DNA of 64,000 bases from positions 58,715,982-58,779,981 of the forward strand of contig OZ022339.1 of assembly GCA_963989245.1 (NCBI GenBank). Direction: 5' to 3'. A program made the position numbers and the translations under genes. This DNA is from Nansenia antarctica. Its lineage: Eukaryota > Chordata > Actinopteri > Argentiniformes > Microstomatidae. The notes under the pieces are model-generated. The model was not told the DNA's origin, did not search any database, and saw nothing but the letters and a program-made list of their open reading frames with translations. Shown piece after piece: positions 12,505-24,217 of this stretch (position 1 is the stretch's first letter; each line of letters begins with the position of its first letter).

Positions 12505-12775
12505 AGGCAGAGAATGGTCGTAGGGCAAGCGGGGGTCAGGCAGGGGGAGTAGTCGGCAGGCAGGCAGGGGGTTAGGCAGGAGGGGTAGTCGGCAGGCAGG
12601 CAGGGGCTTAGGCAGGAGGGGGTAGTCGGCAGGCAGGCAGGGGCTTAGGCAGGAGGAGTAGTCGTTAGGCAGGCAGGGGCTTCGGCAGGAGGAGTAGTCG
12701 TTAGGCAGGCAGGGGCTTAGGCAGGAGGAGTAGTCGTTAGGCAGGCAGGATGGTAGGCAGGGCAGGCAGGCAGGA
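12505..12775. repeat. Minisatellite, units of about 36-38 bp
   Basis: At least six GGCAGGCAGGGGCTTAGGCA / GGAGGAGTAGTCG units with variation. It lies in a larger repeat (about 12423-13100) with a TTTATTAAAG start and no coding motif. On the minus strand the repeat translates into LPNDYSSCLSPC-like units, but this looks like a by-product of the repeat. Confidence 0.85.
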
Positions 12776-13285
12776 GTGGACTGGTGGAGGAGAGAAAACA
12801 AACAACGGTGAACAAAATAATAAAACGACTGAGAAAAATAAACAAGTATAATTTTGGATATATAATACACTGGGGACACACGAGGGAGCGAGACGACTAA
12901 CCACATGGGATCAGATTGATCAAGCATCAGACGGCAGGTTGTAGGGCTTTTTATGCAGGTTTCTCCTCCTGAGATTGTAAGCACCTGCTGGAGCCGGCGC
13001 AGCTGTCCCAGATTGGGCCTGATTGGTCTCAACGAGCGGTGCCAAGGTGGGAACGAGTGGAGCCGAAGCGGGATCCACAACAGTGTAACCTGAACTGGAA
13101 TGGCTTTGTTTACCATATCCCTCCTGGACTTCTGACTGGGAGTGTAGCATGTTTCTATTTTAGCAAGTAAAACCATCTTTCACACAAATATGCTTCCTCC
13201 TGAATTGTCCTTTGTTGTTTTCTGACCACCTTTAAATAGATTAACTTCAAAGGCCTACATAGACTTTATACACCTACAGTATATA

Positions 13286-13695
13286 CACTCACCAAACACT
13301 TTATTAGGAACAGTATGCTAATACTGGGTAGGGCCTCCCTTTGCTCTCAAAACAACCTCAGTTATTTGTGGCATTGATTGCACAAAATGTTGGAAAAATG
13401 CTTGAATGCCACTGAAGAACACTGAACTCATTTTCATGTTCATGTTCATGAAACAGTTTGAGACTACTTTTGCTTTGTGACATAGTGCATTATTATGCTG
13501 GAAGTAGCCATTAGAACATGGATAAATTGTGTCCATGAAGAGATGTGCATGGTCAGCAACAATACTCAAATAGGCTGTTGCATTCAAGCAATGATTGATT
13601 GGTATTAACAGGCCTAAAGTGTGCCAAGAAAACATTTCCCACACCATTACACCACCTCCATGAATTAAGGTGTTCCTAATAAAGTATTCGGTGAG
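13286..13695 (-). mobile_element. Short Tc1/mariner-like element with TIRs, internally deleted
   Basis: The left end CACTCACCAAACACTTTATT is mirrored by the right end AATAAAGTATTCGGTGAG, and TA flanks both sides. The minus strand encodes a piece of a transposase (WEMFSWHTLGLLIPI, HCLNATAYLSIVADH, FQHNNALCHKAKVVS). It corresponds to the middle of the DDE domain, with Asn in place of the usual Asp in QHNNA. Confidence 0.8.
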
Positions 13696-13699
13696 TATG

Positions 13700-14699
13700 T
13701 AAATGCTTTTATCCTTTATAAGACAATGTCATGCATTATTAAGGGTAGCAAAAATGTTATGCAACATTTGGCAAAGCACCACAATTAAGGACCAGTTAAT
13801 AATAACTTACTTCATGAAGCTGCTTACACATGATTTGTGAAGTATCTTTGTAGACCTTATAAAAGTTGTATGAAGACTTAATTAAAGAGGGGTTGCCCTG
13901 GCTGATTTTGCCTTGATTGTCCTCCTCCTCCTTTTCCAAAAATACAAGATTTGTTTTGTGGAGGTGGGGTTTCGTTTACCAGCCAAAATAAAACAGCCGA
14001 AATCTTAAACATTTCTCAGAATGAATGAATGAACAATGAAAATACTGGGTTTATGTCCTAGGTTATCGATTTTACACTTTGTGCATTTTGGGGCTTGAAT
14101 TGATTGTATTGTATATGACAACTGTACTATTGAGGCCACATACACCGTTTTCAACAGGACAACAGTTGGTTTTTCGTTTCAGTTCCTCTTTAAACCCTTC
14201 TAAGTTGTAGTTCATTGAACGTGTGGACCTTGTTTGCCTATATTGTGCTGCTGCTGCTGCTGCTAACCCAATCACTTTAGTCGCAAGTCTGCTTTGTTCT
14301 CCACTTCTCTGATTTCCGCTGTGTTTTTCCATTTTGTTGATACCAAATAGCATTAGCTACAATGAAGTTGAAGACTTAATCTAATTCCACCATCACAAAG
14401 GTTAAATCAGTTATTCAAGTCTCAATTCAAGTCTCTACTGAGGTTTCTTAAAAGGGCCATATCCAGTGGAAAATTCCAGAAAATCACAGAAATCATAGAT
14501 AATGATGTCATGTATACATCTTTTGATGCTGTGGTTTTAGTTCTAGTGCTTGGGTCCTGTGAAATCAATTCTACCATGACAATTTTGTTTTGTCCTGCAG
14601 GGACATATGGTATGTTTAGACCTCAAACTTAAACATAACCTTGAACATGTACTGTTAATTCAAACATGCCGTCTCCCAGTGCAGCAACAGTATACCTTT
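13700..14699. other. Unassigned sequence
   Basis: No gene or repeat family recognised, apart from a short (GCT)n run near 14250. Confidence 0.4.
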
Positions 14700-14840
14700 T
14701 ACCAGAATCACTGTTTAAGGCATCATGAGGCCTATGGTTGCTGTAAAAGTCTCTCTCACTCTTTGAGTTGCATTTCATGTACGAAAGGCTCTATATAAAT
14801 AAAGTTTTACTTACTTACTTACTAACTTACTTACTTACTC
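14700..14840 (+). mobile_element. L2-type LINE 3' end with (TTAC)n tail
   Basis: GGCTCTATATAAATAAAGTT followed by (TTAC)n resembles the L2 3' terminus seen at 1540-1620. The upstream sequence is too short to show coding motifs. Confidence 0.5.
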
Positions 14841-15580
14841 TCTCTCTATCTCGTTAAACATGTTGATCAGAGAGGGAAAGCCCATCACCTCGGCGGGGCA
14901 GGTCACTGGCAGGATTTTACCATGTTTTCCACAAAGGCCAGCACATATAGTAACTTGTATACATTAACTATTGTTTGTCTCAGTGTTCCCTAGCTGGAAA
15001 AAAATGACCCAATGTGGCCTACCCTATAGGAAGCAGTATGGCGGCTTGTTTAATCTTTACATGGACACATGGTCATGTCTGTGTGCTGATCTGCACTGTT
15101 CAAACGAAAAATAATACATTGAACCCATCTTCAGCATTGTCCCCATGTCGACATATTGTGACTATGTCAATGTGCTATGTGTCATCCCCCACAGACACAC
15201 ATGCTACATGATCTATGAGAGAGAACCTCAGGTTAAATCCCCTATGACCTTCATAGCAATATTCTACCAGTGGTTTATGCATTGTCCACTGGTCTAACTG
15301 GTCTCTCTGGTCTCAGGCATGGTGGCTTGAGTATCGTTCGTACTGTTACAGGATATTCAATGTATCTTGTAATTTTTCTTGTACAATGGGGGATCGGCCT
15401 TACACTGCATTGGAACAAGAAAGAGCCATGTTTTTCTGTTATTCCTAATTTATTTCTAACTTGAACTGTCATATAAATAATTCATTGATGTCAATGGGAG
15501 ATTTGCAAAAAGTTTTGTGTTCTGTGAGGATTCAGTCCTCAGACAGAAAGGGAGGCCACTAACAGTTTTTTTTCCGCAAA
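14841..15580. other. Unassigned sequence
   Basis: No supported gene or recognised repeat. Confidence 0.4.
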
Positions 15581-15714
15581 CCTTACTGTAGCTGCTGTAA
15601 GTTGTGTATCAGTGTCCTGCGTAACCAAACCTTACTGTAGCTGCTGTAAGTCGTGTATCAGTGTCCTGCGTAACCAAAACTTACTGTAGCTGATCTAAGT
15701 CGTGTATCAGTGTC
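15581..15714. repeat. 49-bp tandem repeat, about 2.7 units
   Basis: CCTTACTGTAGCTGCTGTAA ... CGTGTATCAGTGTCCTGCG, with units starting at 15581, 15630 and 15679. The last unit runs into the left end of the Tc1-like element. Confidence 0.9.
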
Positions 15715-15939
15715 CAAGTAATTGGACAGTGAAGTATTTTTTCTTCTTTTGGCTCTCCACTCCCAAAGTTTGGATTTGAAATCAAACAATTACTATGAGG
15801 TTAAAACAGAGATTCTCTTTTATTTGATAGTATTTGTGTACATATTGGTTCTACCATTAAGAAATGACAACAAATGCTATCTATTTCAGGGTACCAAAAA
15901 GTAATCGGACAGATTTATCAAATGTCCAAATTAAGCACT

Positions 15940-16558
15940 GATGTTTAGTATGCAATAACATCTTTGATCCCACCCTCTCGTTCCTTCCCCATGCCAACCA
16001 GGTCACTAAATTAGCATTTTTCCACCTCAGGATTCCCCACATTGCCCGCATCCGACCCTCCCTGTCTTTTTCCTCTGCTGAAACAGTCATCCACGCCCTC
16101 ATAACTCCTCAAGACCCCCAGGACCAAGCTCCGCACCATGGGAGATCGGGCCTTGTGCTCGGCTGCTCCCAGGCTGTGGAATGCTCTCCCTGACCACCTA
16201 AGAGCACCACAGTCTGTGGATGCTTTTAAACAAGGCCTTAAAACCTACCTTGGGGGCGCTTAGGTGGCGCAGCGGGTTAAGCGTCGACCATGTAACCGCA
16301 GGGTCCCCGGTTCGAATCCGGCCGGGGACATATCCTGCATGTCATCCCTCCTCTCTCTCTCACCCATCCTTCCTGTCTAATTTTCCACTTTATCTATCAA
16401 TAAAAATGAAAAATATGAGTGGGACTGCCCCACTCAGAAAAAAAAACAAAAAAACCTTACCTTTTTAATAGAGCCTTTTTTTTGCCTTTTAATTTAAAAT
16501 GTTTATTAATTGTAGCACTTTGAGATTTCTTACGTAAAGTGCTTTTACAAATAAAATG

Positions 16559-16586
<28 letters not shown>
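15940..16586 (+). mobile_element. L2-type LINE fragment (first)
   Basis: The plus strand reads a degenerate LINE C-terminal region (AAPRLWNALPDHLR, VDAFKQGLKTYL), then the tail GTAAAGTGCTTTTACAAATA and (ATT)n at about 16560-16586. A SINE splits it at 16252-16451. Confidence 0.7.
16252..16451 (+). mobile_element. tRNA-derived SINE (copy 1)
   Basis: It starts GGGGGCGCTTAGGTGGCGCA, with a pol III box A (TGGCGCAGCGGG, about 16265-16276) and box B GGTTCGAATCC (16309-16319). A pyrimidine-rich body and the 3' end AATGAAAAATATGAGTGGGA ... CCCCACTCAG plus A-rich tail follow. The flanks 16240-16251 (AAAACCTACCTT) and 16452-16463 (AAACCTTACCTT) are a near-perfect target duplication within L2 coding sequence. 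Confidence 0.85.
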
Positions 16587-16590
<4 letters not shown>

Positions 16591-18414
16591 TCCCGACTCT
16601 ACTACTGCAACAGCATCCTCTACGGTTTGCCTAATAACATCCTAAACAAATTCCAATACGTCCAGAACTCTACTTCCCGTCTGCTCACCTCCACTCACCG
16701 CCGTGCCCACATCACCACTGTCCTCCAAAACCTACACTGGCTCCCGGTCAAATACAGGATCCAATTCAAAAACCTACTCACCACTAATGGCGCTTTTCCA
16801 CTATCGGGCCCGGCTCGGCTCGGCTCAGCTCAGCTCAGCTCGCTTTTGAACAGTTCTGGGTACGAGACGTTTTCCACTATACACAAGAGACCAGGAACGA
16901 GTAGGAGGAGTAGGAGATAGTAGGCGGAGTTACGCGTCATAAAAGCCCGCCATGGTGGTGACGTATATTTTCACGAGACACAACACAGCCACAACAATAG
17001 CAACATGGAGGAACTTGAAGCTATCGTATACTTTTTCCTCGGCATGTGGTATATTATTAACCATGGTTTTTTTGAGAGAAAAAGAAAGAGAGAGAGGGAG
17101 AGAGAGAGGAAGCTATGTACACATAATAAAGTCATGTTTTTTGAACCCTTAAAACCACTGCCTTCACTTGTCTGCTTTATGAACTGTAGTATCATTTTTA
17201 TGTTGAGCATATGAGATGGCTACTGCCTGATCGATGTCGACACTGCTCGTAGTGATTATAAGCACTTGACGCATGTTGAACTCCTGGTTCATTGAGTTTA
17301 CTCCCGGTTCACTTCTCGGGGTGGCACTACGGTGGTTCAGGACTCCAAATGACCGTATACCGATGGTGGAGTTAGCCAGCATAGTCTTGTCTTTTTACCA
17401 CCTTCCTAGCCGGTGTTATTCACAGACAAACACGGTGCCCGGAGGCACCCTTTGCGGGTTAATAACTGTGATTTACCGTGGGTTAGGATAACAATTCAAA
17501 CGTGTCCGGATAGGGGAGAGGACAGGAAATCCAAAACCATTTGAATGGTGTCGATACGACACTCTTATCACGGTCGACACAGCGCGGAGCGAATTCCCAA
17601 CAATGGGTTATAATTCCAAACTAAAATTCTCCATGATCACAATAGCATGCTGAACACACTGAATAGTAAGAACAGTAAGAACAGTAAGAAGTAGTAGTCT
17701 CTGCTGTTCAACACTGTTGTGAGATTTAAAAATGGCGGTTAGTGGTGTACTGTGAAAACATACGATGACGATGTTGTGACGATTTCCATTGACCAATCAA
17801 CGGTGTGCAGCGTCACACGTCACACGCAGCCTGGCAAAAAGGTACCGGCTCGCAAAAAGGTTCCTGCCCGCGAAGGGTAGCTAAAGAACCGTGCCGTACC
17901 GTGCCGTGCTGATCCAGGCCGACAAATGGAAAAGCGCCAAAGAAGCAGGCCAGCCTGGGTCGACCCGGGCTAGCCCTGTAGTGGAAAAGCACCATTACAA
18001 AGCCATCAACAATCTGGCCCCCTCCTACCTTGCCGACCTCGTCCCTCTTCACACCTCCTCCCGTTGCCTCAGGTCTGACGACCAAACCACCCTCAAGACC
18101 ACCAGGACCAAGCTCCGGACCTGGGGTAATAGGGCCTATTCAGCCGCAGCCCTGTCCCTCTGGAACGCCCTCCCCAACCACATCAGACAGGCCAACACCC
18201 TGCCAACATTTAAACAGGCCCTTAAAACCCAACTCTTCAAGCTTGCCTTCACCAGTTAACCCTCTCCCCCTCCCCTTCCCATATGTCCCCAGCACTACCG
18301 TAATTAGGCCCCTATACTTTCTTTTCTTTTTTGTTTCTTTTTATTATTACTGCTCAATCTTTTCAGTTTGTAAAGTGTCTTTGAGTGTCTAGAAAAGCGC
18401 TATATAAGTCTAAT

Positions 18415-18449
<35 letters not shown>

Positions 18450-18459
18450 GACATCTGCA
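16587..18459 (+). mobile_element. L2-type LINE fragment (second), split by a Harbinger-like element
   Basis: The first part (16587-16787) encodes YCNSILYGLPNNILNKF and HWLPVKYRIQFKNLL. The second part (17995-18259) continues with YKAINNLAPSYLADL, WNALPNHIRQANTLPTF and LKTQLFKLAFTS, then a stop. The tail GCGCTATATAAGTCTAATG and (ATT)n end at 18447. The coding sequence resumes almost exactly after the inserted element. Confidence 0.8.
16788..17994. mobile_element. Harbinger-like DNA element, copy 1
   Basis: TIRs TGGCGCTTTTCCACTAT and, inverted, TGGTGCTTTTCCACTAC; flanks TAA (16785-16787) and TTA (17995-17997) fit a TWA target. Internal: (CGGCT)n next to the left end, a short ATG frame near 17005 (MEELEAIVYFFLGMWYIINH) followed by a (GA)n run, and a block shared with 11150-12245. 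No catalytic domain is seen. Confidence 0.65.
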
Positions 18460-19619
18460 ACCCATTGACCCCACCAGACACTGGGTATCTTCTCTGGTGG
18501 GCCTGTACTGCAGCCATCTTCAGTTGTGGTTTGGTTTGAGGACTTTTGCCTTAAGTCTCCTTTTCAGTGAATTAAATGCAAGTTCAATGACATGTACAGT
18601 ACATCTGAAGATTGACTCAGCCAGTCTACAACTCTCCACGTTTTCGGTCAGAAAACCTCCCTAGTTGCCATAGCAGTTTGTTTTGGATCTTTATCCTACT
18701 GTATGATAAACCACCGTCTAATGAGTTTGGAGGCATTAGCTTGTACTGAGCTGACAAGATGTTTCTATACACTTCAGAATACATCTTGCTGCTGTCAGCA
18801 GTTACATCATCAATGAAGACATGTGAGCCACTTCTACTGGAAACCATGCCCAAGCCATAACACCCCCTCTACCATATTTCACAGATGAGGTGGTGTGCTT
18901 TGGATTTTGGGCAGTTTCTTTTTTTCTCCACTCTTTACTCTTGTCATCATTCTAGTATATGTTAATTGTTGTCTCATCTGTCCACAAGATCTTTTTTTCA
19001 GAACTCTGCAGGCTCTATTAGGTACTTTCTAGCAAACCATAACCTGCCATCCTGTTTTTGTGGCTAACTAGTGGTTTGCACCTTGCAGTGCAGTTCTGCT
19101 GGTGAAGTCTTCTGCAAATGGTAGTCTCTGACACATTCATGTCTACCTCCTGGAGAGTGTTCCTGATCTGTCTGACAGTTGTTTTGTGTTTTTTCTAAAA
19201 CATGATGAGAATTCTTCATTGGCCTACCAGGGCGTTTGTGATTTCTGAGCTCACCAGTGCTTACATTCCTTTTAATGATGTTCCATTGTAGATTCTGAAT
19301 TCTGATATTATAGCCTCATAATGGCTTCCCTGACTTTCATTGATGTCTCTTTGGTTCTCCAAAGGCAAACGCAAAGCGTGAATCAATATTAGACATTGAG
19401 AGCTCTCTTATGACTGCACAAATTATGTGAAGGAACACATCTAAAGAACCAGAAACACTTGTCAAGCCAATTGTTCACCTTGAAATAGGGGGACTATGTA
19501 TACAAAGTGTAAATGGTGAAATCAGTATACCATCAAATAAAAGCTGAGAATCTCTACTTTTGATTTCAAGTGTTTCAAGACAAAATGTTTCACTGTCCCC
19601 TTACTTATGCAGAACACTG

Positions 19620-20257
19620 TATTTGTAGGATTTATACGTTTATCTTCCAAGTATAGGTTTGTTTCTTAGCGGACAGCATTTTGCACTGTCAGCAGTTAGG
19701 AAAGGTATCCCAAGTGCAACATTTGAGGTGATAAAGATCTTTTACTGTTTTTAGCAGGTACAAAGTTTGCAAGTTTTTGCACTAGTAGGTGATAAAAAAC
19801 CCCACCCCCAAAAACAAAGATAAAACAGTTCTCAGTTACACACACACTTTATTTTTTACACTTTCTTAATAAATTATATAACTATAAATAATAAATATAT
19901 ATATATATTTTCTCAATTTATGTACTGTATTAGTCCGTTGTTCTAGGCCTCTGTACAAATGCTTAGTAAACATGGCCCGGGGGGCTGTGCAGAGCTGGCA
20001 CGTGCAGTGCAGTTTCATGTTTAGTGGGGTTAATGCGCCCTTGACCTGCTCTCAGAGGTGCTGTCCTCGTTTGTACTCTGCTGGGAACTGGACCACGTGG
20101 AGCAGAGGGCAGCGAGCGTTAACAGTTCAGAGGGAACAAGCACACACAAGCCCACCCGACCCCTTCCACACTCCCCACCCCCAGAAGGGGCCAAGGGGAG
20201 TGAGTTACTGGGATTGTTTTTTTCTCCTCTAAGGCAACGCTACCTACCCTGCCCCAA
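19620..20257. other. Unassigned sequence
   Basis: No supported gene. There is an (AT)n patch near 19895 and a more GC-rich stretch at 19970-20210 without a recognisable protein. Confidence 0.4.
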
Positions 20258-20483
20258 CAACAGCACAGTGTTTTATTGTATAGTATAGTAGTATAGTATA
20301 GTAGATAGTGTACATAGCCTTTATTTATGTACACCAGCTCTTTTCCCTTTTTTATTTTACCCTTGGACCTCTTGTTTTTTAGTCTTTTTTCCAAGCACCA
20401 GGGGAGCCCCCCCTCCTAAATTTCGTTGTATGGTACCTGTACTGTATTAATGACAATAAAGACCATTCATTCATTCATTCACA
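20258..20483 (+). mobile_element. CR1/L2/Rex1-group LINE 3' end (plus strand)
   Basis: Same 3' UTR as LINE copy 1 in the opposite orientation (CAGTGTTTTATTGTATAG, TTTATTTATGTACACCAGCT, CCAGGGGAGCC), ending GACAATAAAGACCATTC and (ATTC)n. Only the last 0.2 kb is present. Confidence 0.8.
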
Positions 20484-21794
20484 AGCTTCCCCTTAAACAC
20501 ATGACTTATTTGTTTATTTGTTAACATACTGTCAATGATTCACGTGTCATCATTGGTGAGGCAGAGGCTGCGAGTGGCCAAGGAGGAATGTCATGGACTC
20601 CCCTTGAATGGATGAAAGTGGAAATATGGTCCCACCTGATCAAGTAATTGATTTTATTTAAAGTTAAAGGTAAGATTAGGATCAGTCTTAAGGTTACAGG
20701 GTTTGGTTAGGTGTTGTTTGGTTGGTAGACACATGTCACATGGTGTCACTCAGGTCTCCCATAATGAAGACACAAGCAGCCACATTAGGCCAAGAGGACA
20801 TGCTCATGGTCTGATGGCAACACCACTTGTTTAACACAGTTTAAAACATATTAGCAGGGCTACCACATCACAAGAGCCTGATTCCAAATCCCCGTTGCTA
20901 CATTAATAACATTTACTGTAGATTGTGGGTTTTATTCCTGCTTGCACCATATCTCACTGTACCATAAGGTACAGATCATCGAGTAAATGGCCTTTTTCCT
21001 TTCTAACATAGCCACCTGCTCATGGTTGGCTCGGTTAGTCTCAGGGGAGGCTTGTGCAGGTAGAACATGTGTGTTTGATTGGTGTATTGGTCTGTAGGTG
21101 GATGGGGGTGGGGGGGCTTTTTCATTAAGTGTGACTGAGAGAGGTTATGAGTGTTGGGGCCAACTTGATGTCATCAACTATTAGAACAATATTGTAAAAT
21201 ATTATGAATCTAGAAAATGTGAAGATGTGACCTTGGTGTGAAATCTTCAAGTTTACATGAAGCAATGAATTAGCAACGACTTATGTGGTGGTAAGGTTCG
21301 CCTACTGTGAGAGTGGATAAATAAACAAGTACGTTGTACTTACCTCACCAAGCTAAAAGATTAGTCATACAGTATCTTTACATTTGTCTTATATGACTCA
21401 TATGCTTACATACGTCTTATACAGTGTGAGTCATATCCTTACATAAATTATTCAACCAGCGAAGTCCCACTGAGATATGAAAACATTTTTGATAAATAGC
21501 ACAGAGAAAAAAGAGGTATTGTGTAACAGAGAAAAGTAACAAACACATAAAAACATACACAAAAATGCAACTGAGAGTATAAATCTCTATTTCAACATAT
21601 GGTGGACTTCCTTCCTGCTGTTCACTCCCAATTCCTCAGTGTGCCCTCCTCAGAGAGTGCAGATCCAGATTCTGTTCTCTGTGTGGAGATGACCTGGGCT
21701 GAACCCTCCTTCCACCATTGCACCGGCAGAGTGAGTGGGCGTTTAGAGATACCAACATCAAGGCTGCAAAGGCAAGCTCCCAGCACTGCGTGAC
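20484..21794. other. Unassigned sequence
   Basis: No gene or repeat family recognised. Confidence 0.4.
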
Positions 21795-22115
21795 GGCTCC
21801 ACTCCCCTCTCTCCCTCTCTCTCTCTCTCTCTCTCTGTTCTATTTCTCGCTCCGGTGCTGTGCGCTGCTCTCTCTGCTCTTGTTATCCTCTCTCGCACAT
21901 ACAATTGTCACTCTCTTCTCTCCCTCTTCTCCCTCCCTATCTCTTTCTGCTCTCCCTTCCACTTCTCCCTTCTACTTGTTTCTCCCTATCTACTCTCTAT
22001 CTCTTCACCTCCTCTCCTCTCTTCTTCTCCCTCTCTGCTGTTTCAACCCCGCTCCCCCACTCTCCCCCTCTTCTCTGCTGTCTCTCTCACCTCTCTCCCC
22101 CTCCTCTCAGTGCCC
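21795..22115. repeat. Polypyrimidine (CT-rich) tract
   Basis: About 300 bp almost wholly of C and T on the plus strand ((CTCT)n and variants). It generates Ser/Leu/Pro-rich open frames in all three plus frames, which I take as artefacts. Confidence 0.85.
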
Positions 22116-22839
22116 TGCCATGGCCCTTCCATCCAGACGCCTTCAGGGGCTGATGATGCCGTAGCAGCTGCTCAGAGGAGGTATGTACCTCTCACTGAGA
22201 CACTGGAGCTGCTGGAGAGGCCCCATCAATATTCTGTGTTAATGTGTTCATATTCTCTGGTCATTTTCATATAATATTTGCTTTGGCAATATCAAAAGGA
22301 AAGCGCAAGTCTGGAAGCTACCTCCTCCATATTCAATATACTCGAGGCACAAGTTTCAGTATCAATAGCAATAGCAGCATTTATTTAAATTGCTGCATTA
22401 CGTTCAACCCTGCATTCACCTCGCCTGCTTGCCGGTTATGATAACAAACTGCTGTATGTTCTGAAATGTGTTAAGTGTTGCCAAAATTCTACCTGCAGGA
22501 AGACATTTCCACTCTAGCATTGAAATGCTTTAAGGCTCTTTACGTCTTGTCATTGCCACAAATCTGCCCCCGCAAATACATATCTGATTTCCCTTCCCTG
22601 AAATCTGGGTCTGATGGTTGATTGGGTTGTGTGGGGTTGCCTTCTTTTTGTTGGCCCCACACTGTCAACATAGCATCTGCTAAGTATTAGAGGTTCTCTC
22701 ATGCGGAGCCTAGCTTAGTATATAGGAAACTATACGTAACCAAAGACAGCAGTATCTTGGTCTCTGCAGAATCCATGGCCAGTATCTAACCCCAAACAAA
22801 GCAAACATTTGCAAACATTTGTTTCTATTCTATATCCCT
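22116..22839. other. Unassigned sequence
   Basis: Just after the polypyrimidine tract, an AG-GT bounded stretch (about 22111-22181) could be an exon, but nothing supports it. The remainder has no recognised feature. Confidence 0.3.
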
Positions 22840-23220
22840 CCCTCCTTATCCCCCCATCCTCCTATATCCCTCTCTTCTCATCTACTCTCCTGATTGCAAT
22901 TTGTTCAGGAGAGTAACTGAAGTACAACAGCAGCTCCTCCTCTCCTCCTCCTCTTCATCCACCACCCCTCTTCTTCCTCTTCATCTGTCCTTATGTCCCC
23001 TCTTCTCTCCTCTCATCCCTCACCCCTCTCCCCCTTCTCTCCTCTTTTTTGTCCTCTCCCCTTCACATCAATCCCCCTCCTATCCTCTCTTCCTCCATCC
23101 CTCTCCCCTGATTGTCAGCAGCCTTCATCTCCTCTTCCTCATCTTCCACCCACCCACCACTCCCTCCCTCCCTCCCTCCTCTCCTGCCTCCCCCCTCCCT
23201 CAGTCCCTCTCTCCTGATTG
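22840..23220. repeat. Second polypyrimidine tract
   Basis: CT-rich sequence with two copies of a TCTCTCCTGATTGTC-type motif (near 22885, 23102 and 23209), suggesting an old local duplication. Confidence 0.75.
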
Positions 23221-23716
23221 TCGTTTGCTCAGTGCCATCTGAGGTATCAGGCCCAGGCCGGCGGAGCTACAGATTTACCCAGCAGCACACGTCACCAACA
23301 GGGGAGTGCAGAGAGCTCAAAATAGCTCAAACAGCACCGGGTGAATGGGGACCTAAGTGGCGGTTGCTGAGGACAGATCTGACAACAAAATGGAGCTTTT
23401 CAGACTGGATGTGAAGAAGAATTAATCTCTTGTCTGATCACCTTTCAATTATCAGATGTTGTTATGGGTACTGCTAGAGGGCATGTGATGTGTTTGGAAG
23501 CAATTACTCTGACTTTGTTTATTGTATTTCACAGGAGTGCAGGGATGTAGCGTGTATATTCCGTGAAGTACCTGTCAGTGCAGTCATTTAACCTGCTACA
23601 CCAGAAACGTCAACAGTTGTGCATGTGGAAGCAGATTAAATATCCCTCCCAGTCTCGTTCTGCATATAACTTCAAATGTATCAATTCCTGACATTGAACT
23701 TGATGTTTTATGTTGA
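23221..23716. other. Unassigned sequence left of the LTR element
   Basis: No supported gene or recognised repeat. Confidence 0.4.
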
Positions 23717-23720
23717 CAGT

Positions 23721-24217
23721 TGTTAGAATCGGTTCTTTTGATTGACTGCTCCAAGAAATAGGAGGAGATGTTTGCTCTATTGCACAAGTGGAAGTTTATT
23801 GAAGATCACACGTAGAGTACAAAGCGGTGCTGCAGCAGCTGGACTCAACCCTGAGGCAATCTCAGAGGAAAGGTGTCTCGAAGTATTCAAATCATCACAT
23901 ATATATTTTCACAAAACCCAGAGCCCTTCCCCTTTTCGCCACTATGATGTAAGAGCTGATGGCCTTTGATTAGAATGTTCTAAAACTATGAATTGAGTGT
24001 TGTCTTGTGTTAGACGTGAGAGCGGAAAGGAGTTTCTTACAGCACCTGGATTCATGGCCATCAGACATACAACAATTGGTTGTATGTGTTCTTAGGATAC
24101 AATACTGATAATGTGCATAATTATTAAAACAGGAAAACTGATAAGATATGTAACATCATAACTAGTTGGTGCTAGACAAATGAACAATAGGACCTTTGAA
24201 AAATATATATCCTAACA
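23721..24217 (-). repeat. LTR (3' LTR of the minus-strand element)
   Basis: Direct repeat of 26569-27080. Differences are few: single bases near 23938, 24016 and 24026, plus small indels near 24066 and 24112. Confidence 0.88.

Larger units (their letters stand above)
15708..19619 (-). mobile_element. Tc1-like element with nested L2, SINE and Harbinger-like insertions
   Basis: The left end (CAGTGTCCAAGTAATTGGACAG) and, inverted, the right end (CTGTCCCCTTACTTATGCAG ... ACTG|TA) share long subterminal homology: GGACAGTGAA, then GAGATTCTC then TTTTATTTGAT. The inner part at about 18640-19400 is degenerate transposase sequence on the minus strand (complement of GTTTTTGTGGCTAACTAGTG). L2 fragments occupy about 15940-18459. 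Confidence 0.65.

Noticed and set aside
12469..13176. 235-codon minus-strand frame
   Set aside because: Most of it is the minisatellite read through in one frame.
12249..15714. Short tandem repeats as a CRISPR-like array
   Set aside because: Units are directly adjacent without spacers, and the genome is a vertebrate one.
16252..16330. Possible tRNA gene
   Set aside because: The boxes A and B belong to a SINE head with a body, A-rich tail and target duplications; no proper cloverleaf is evident.
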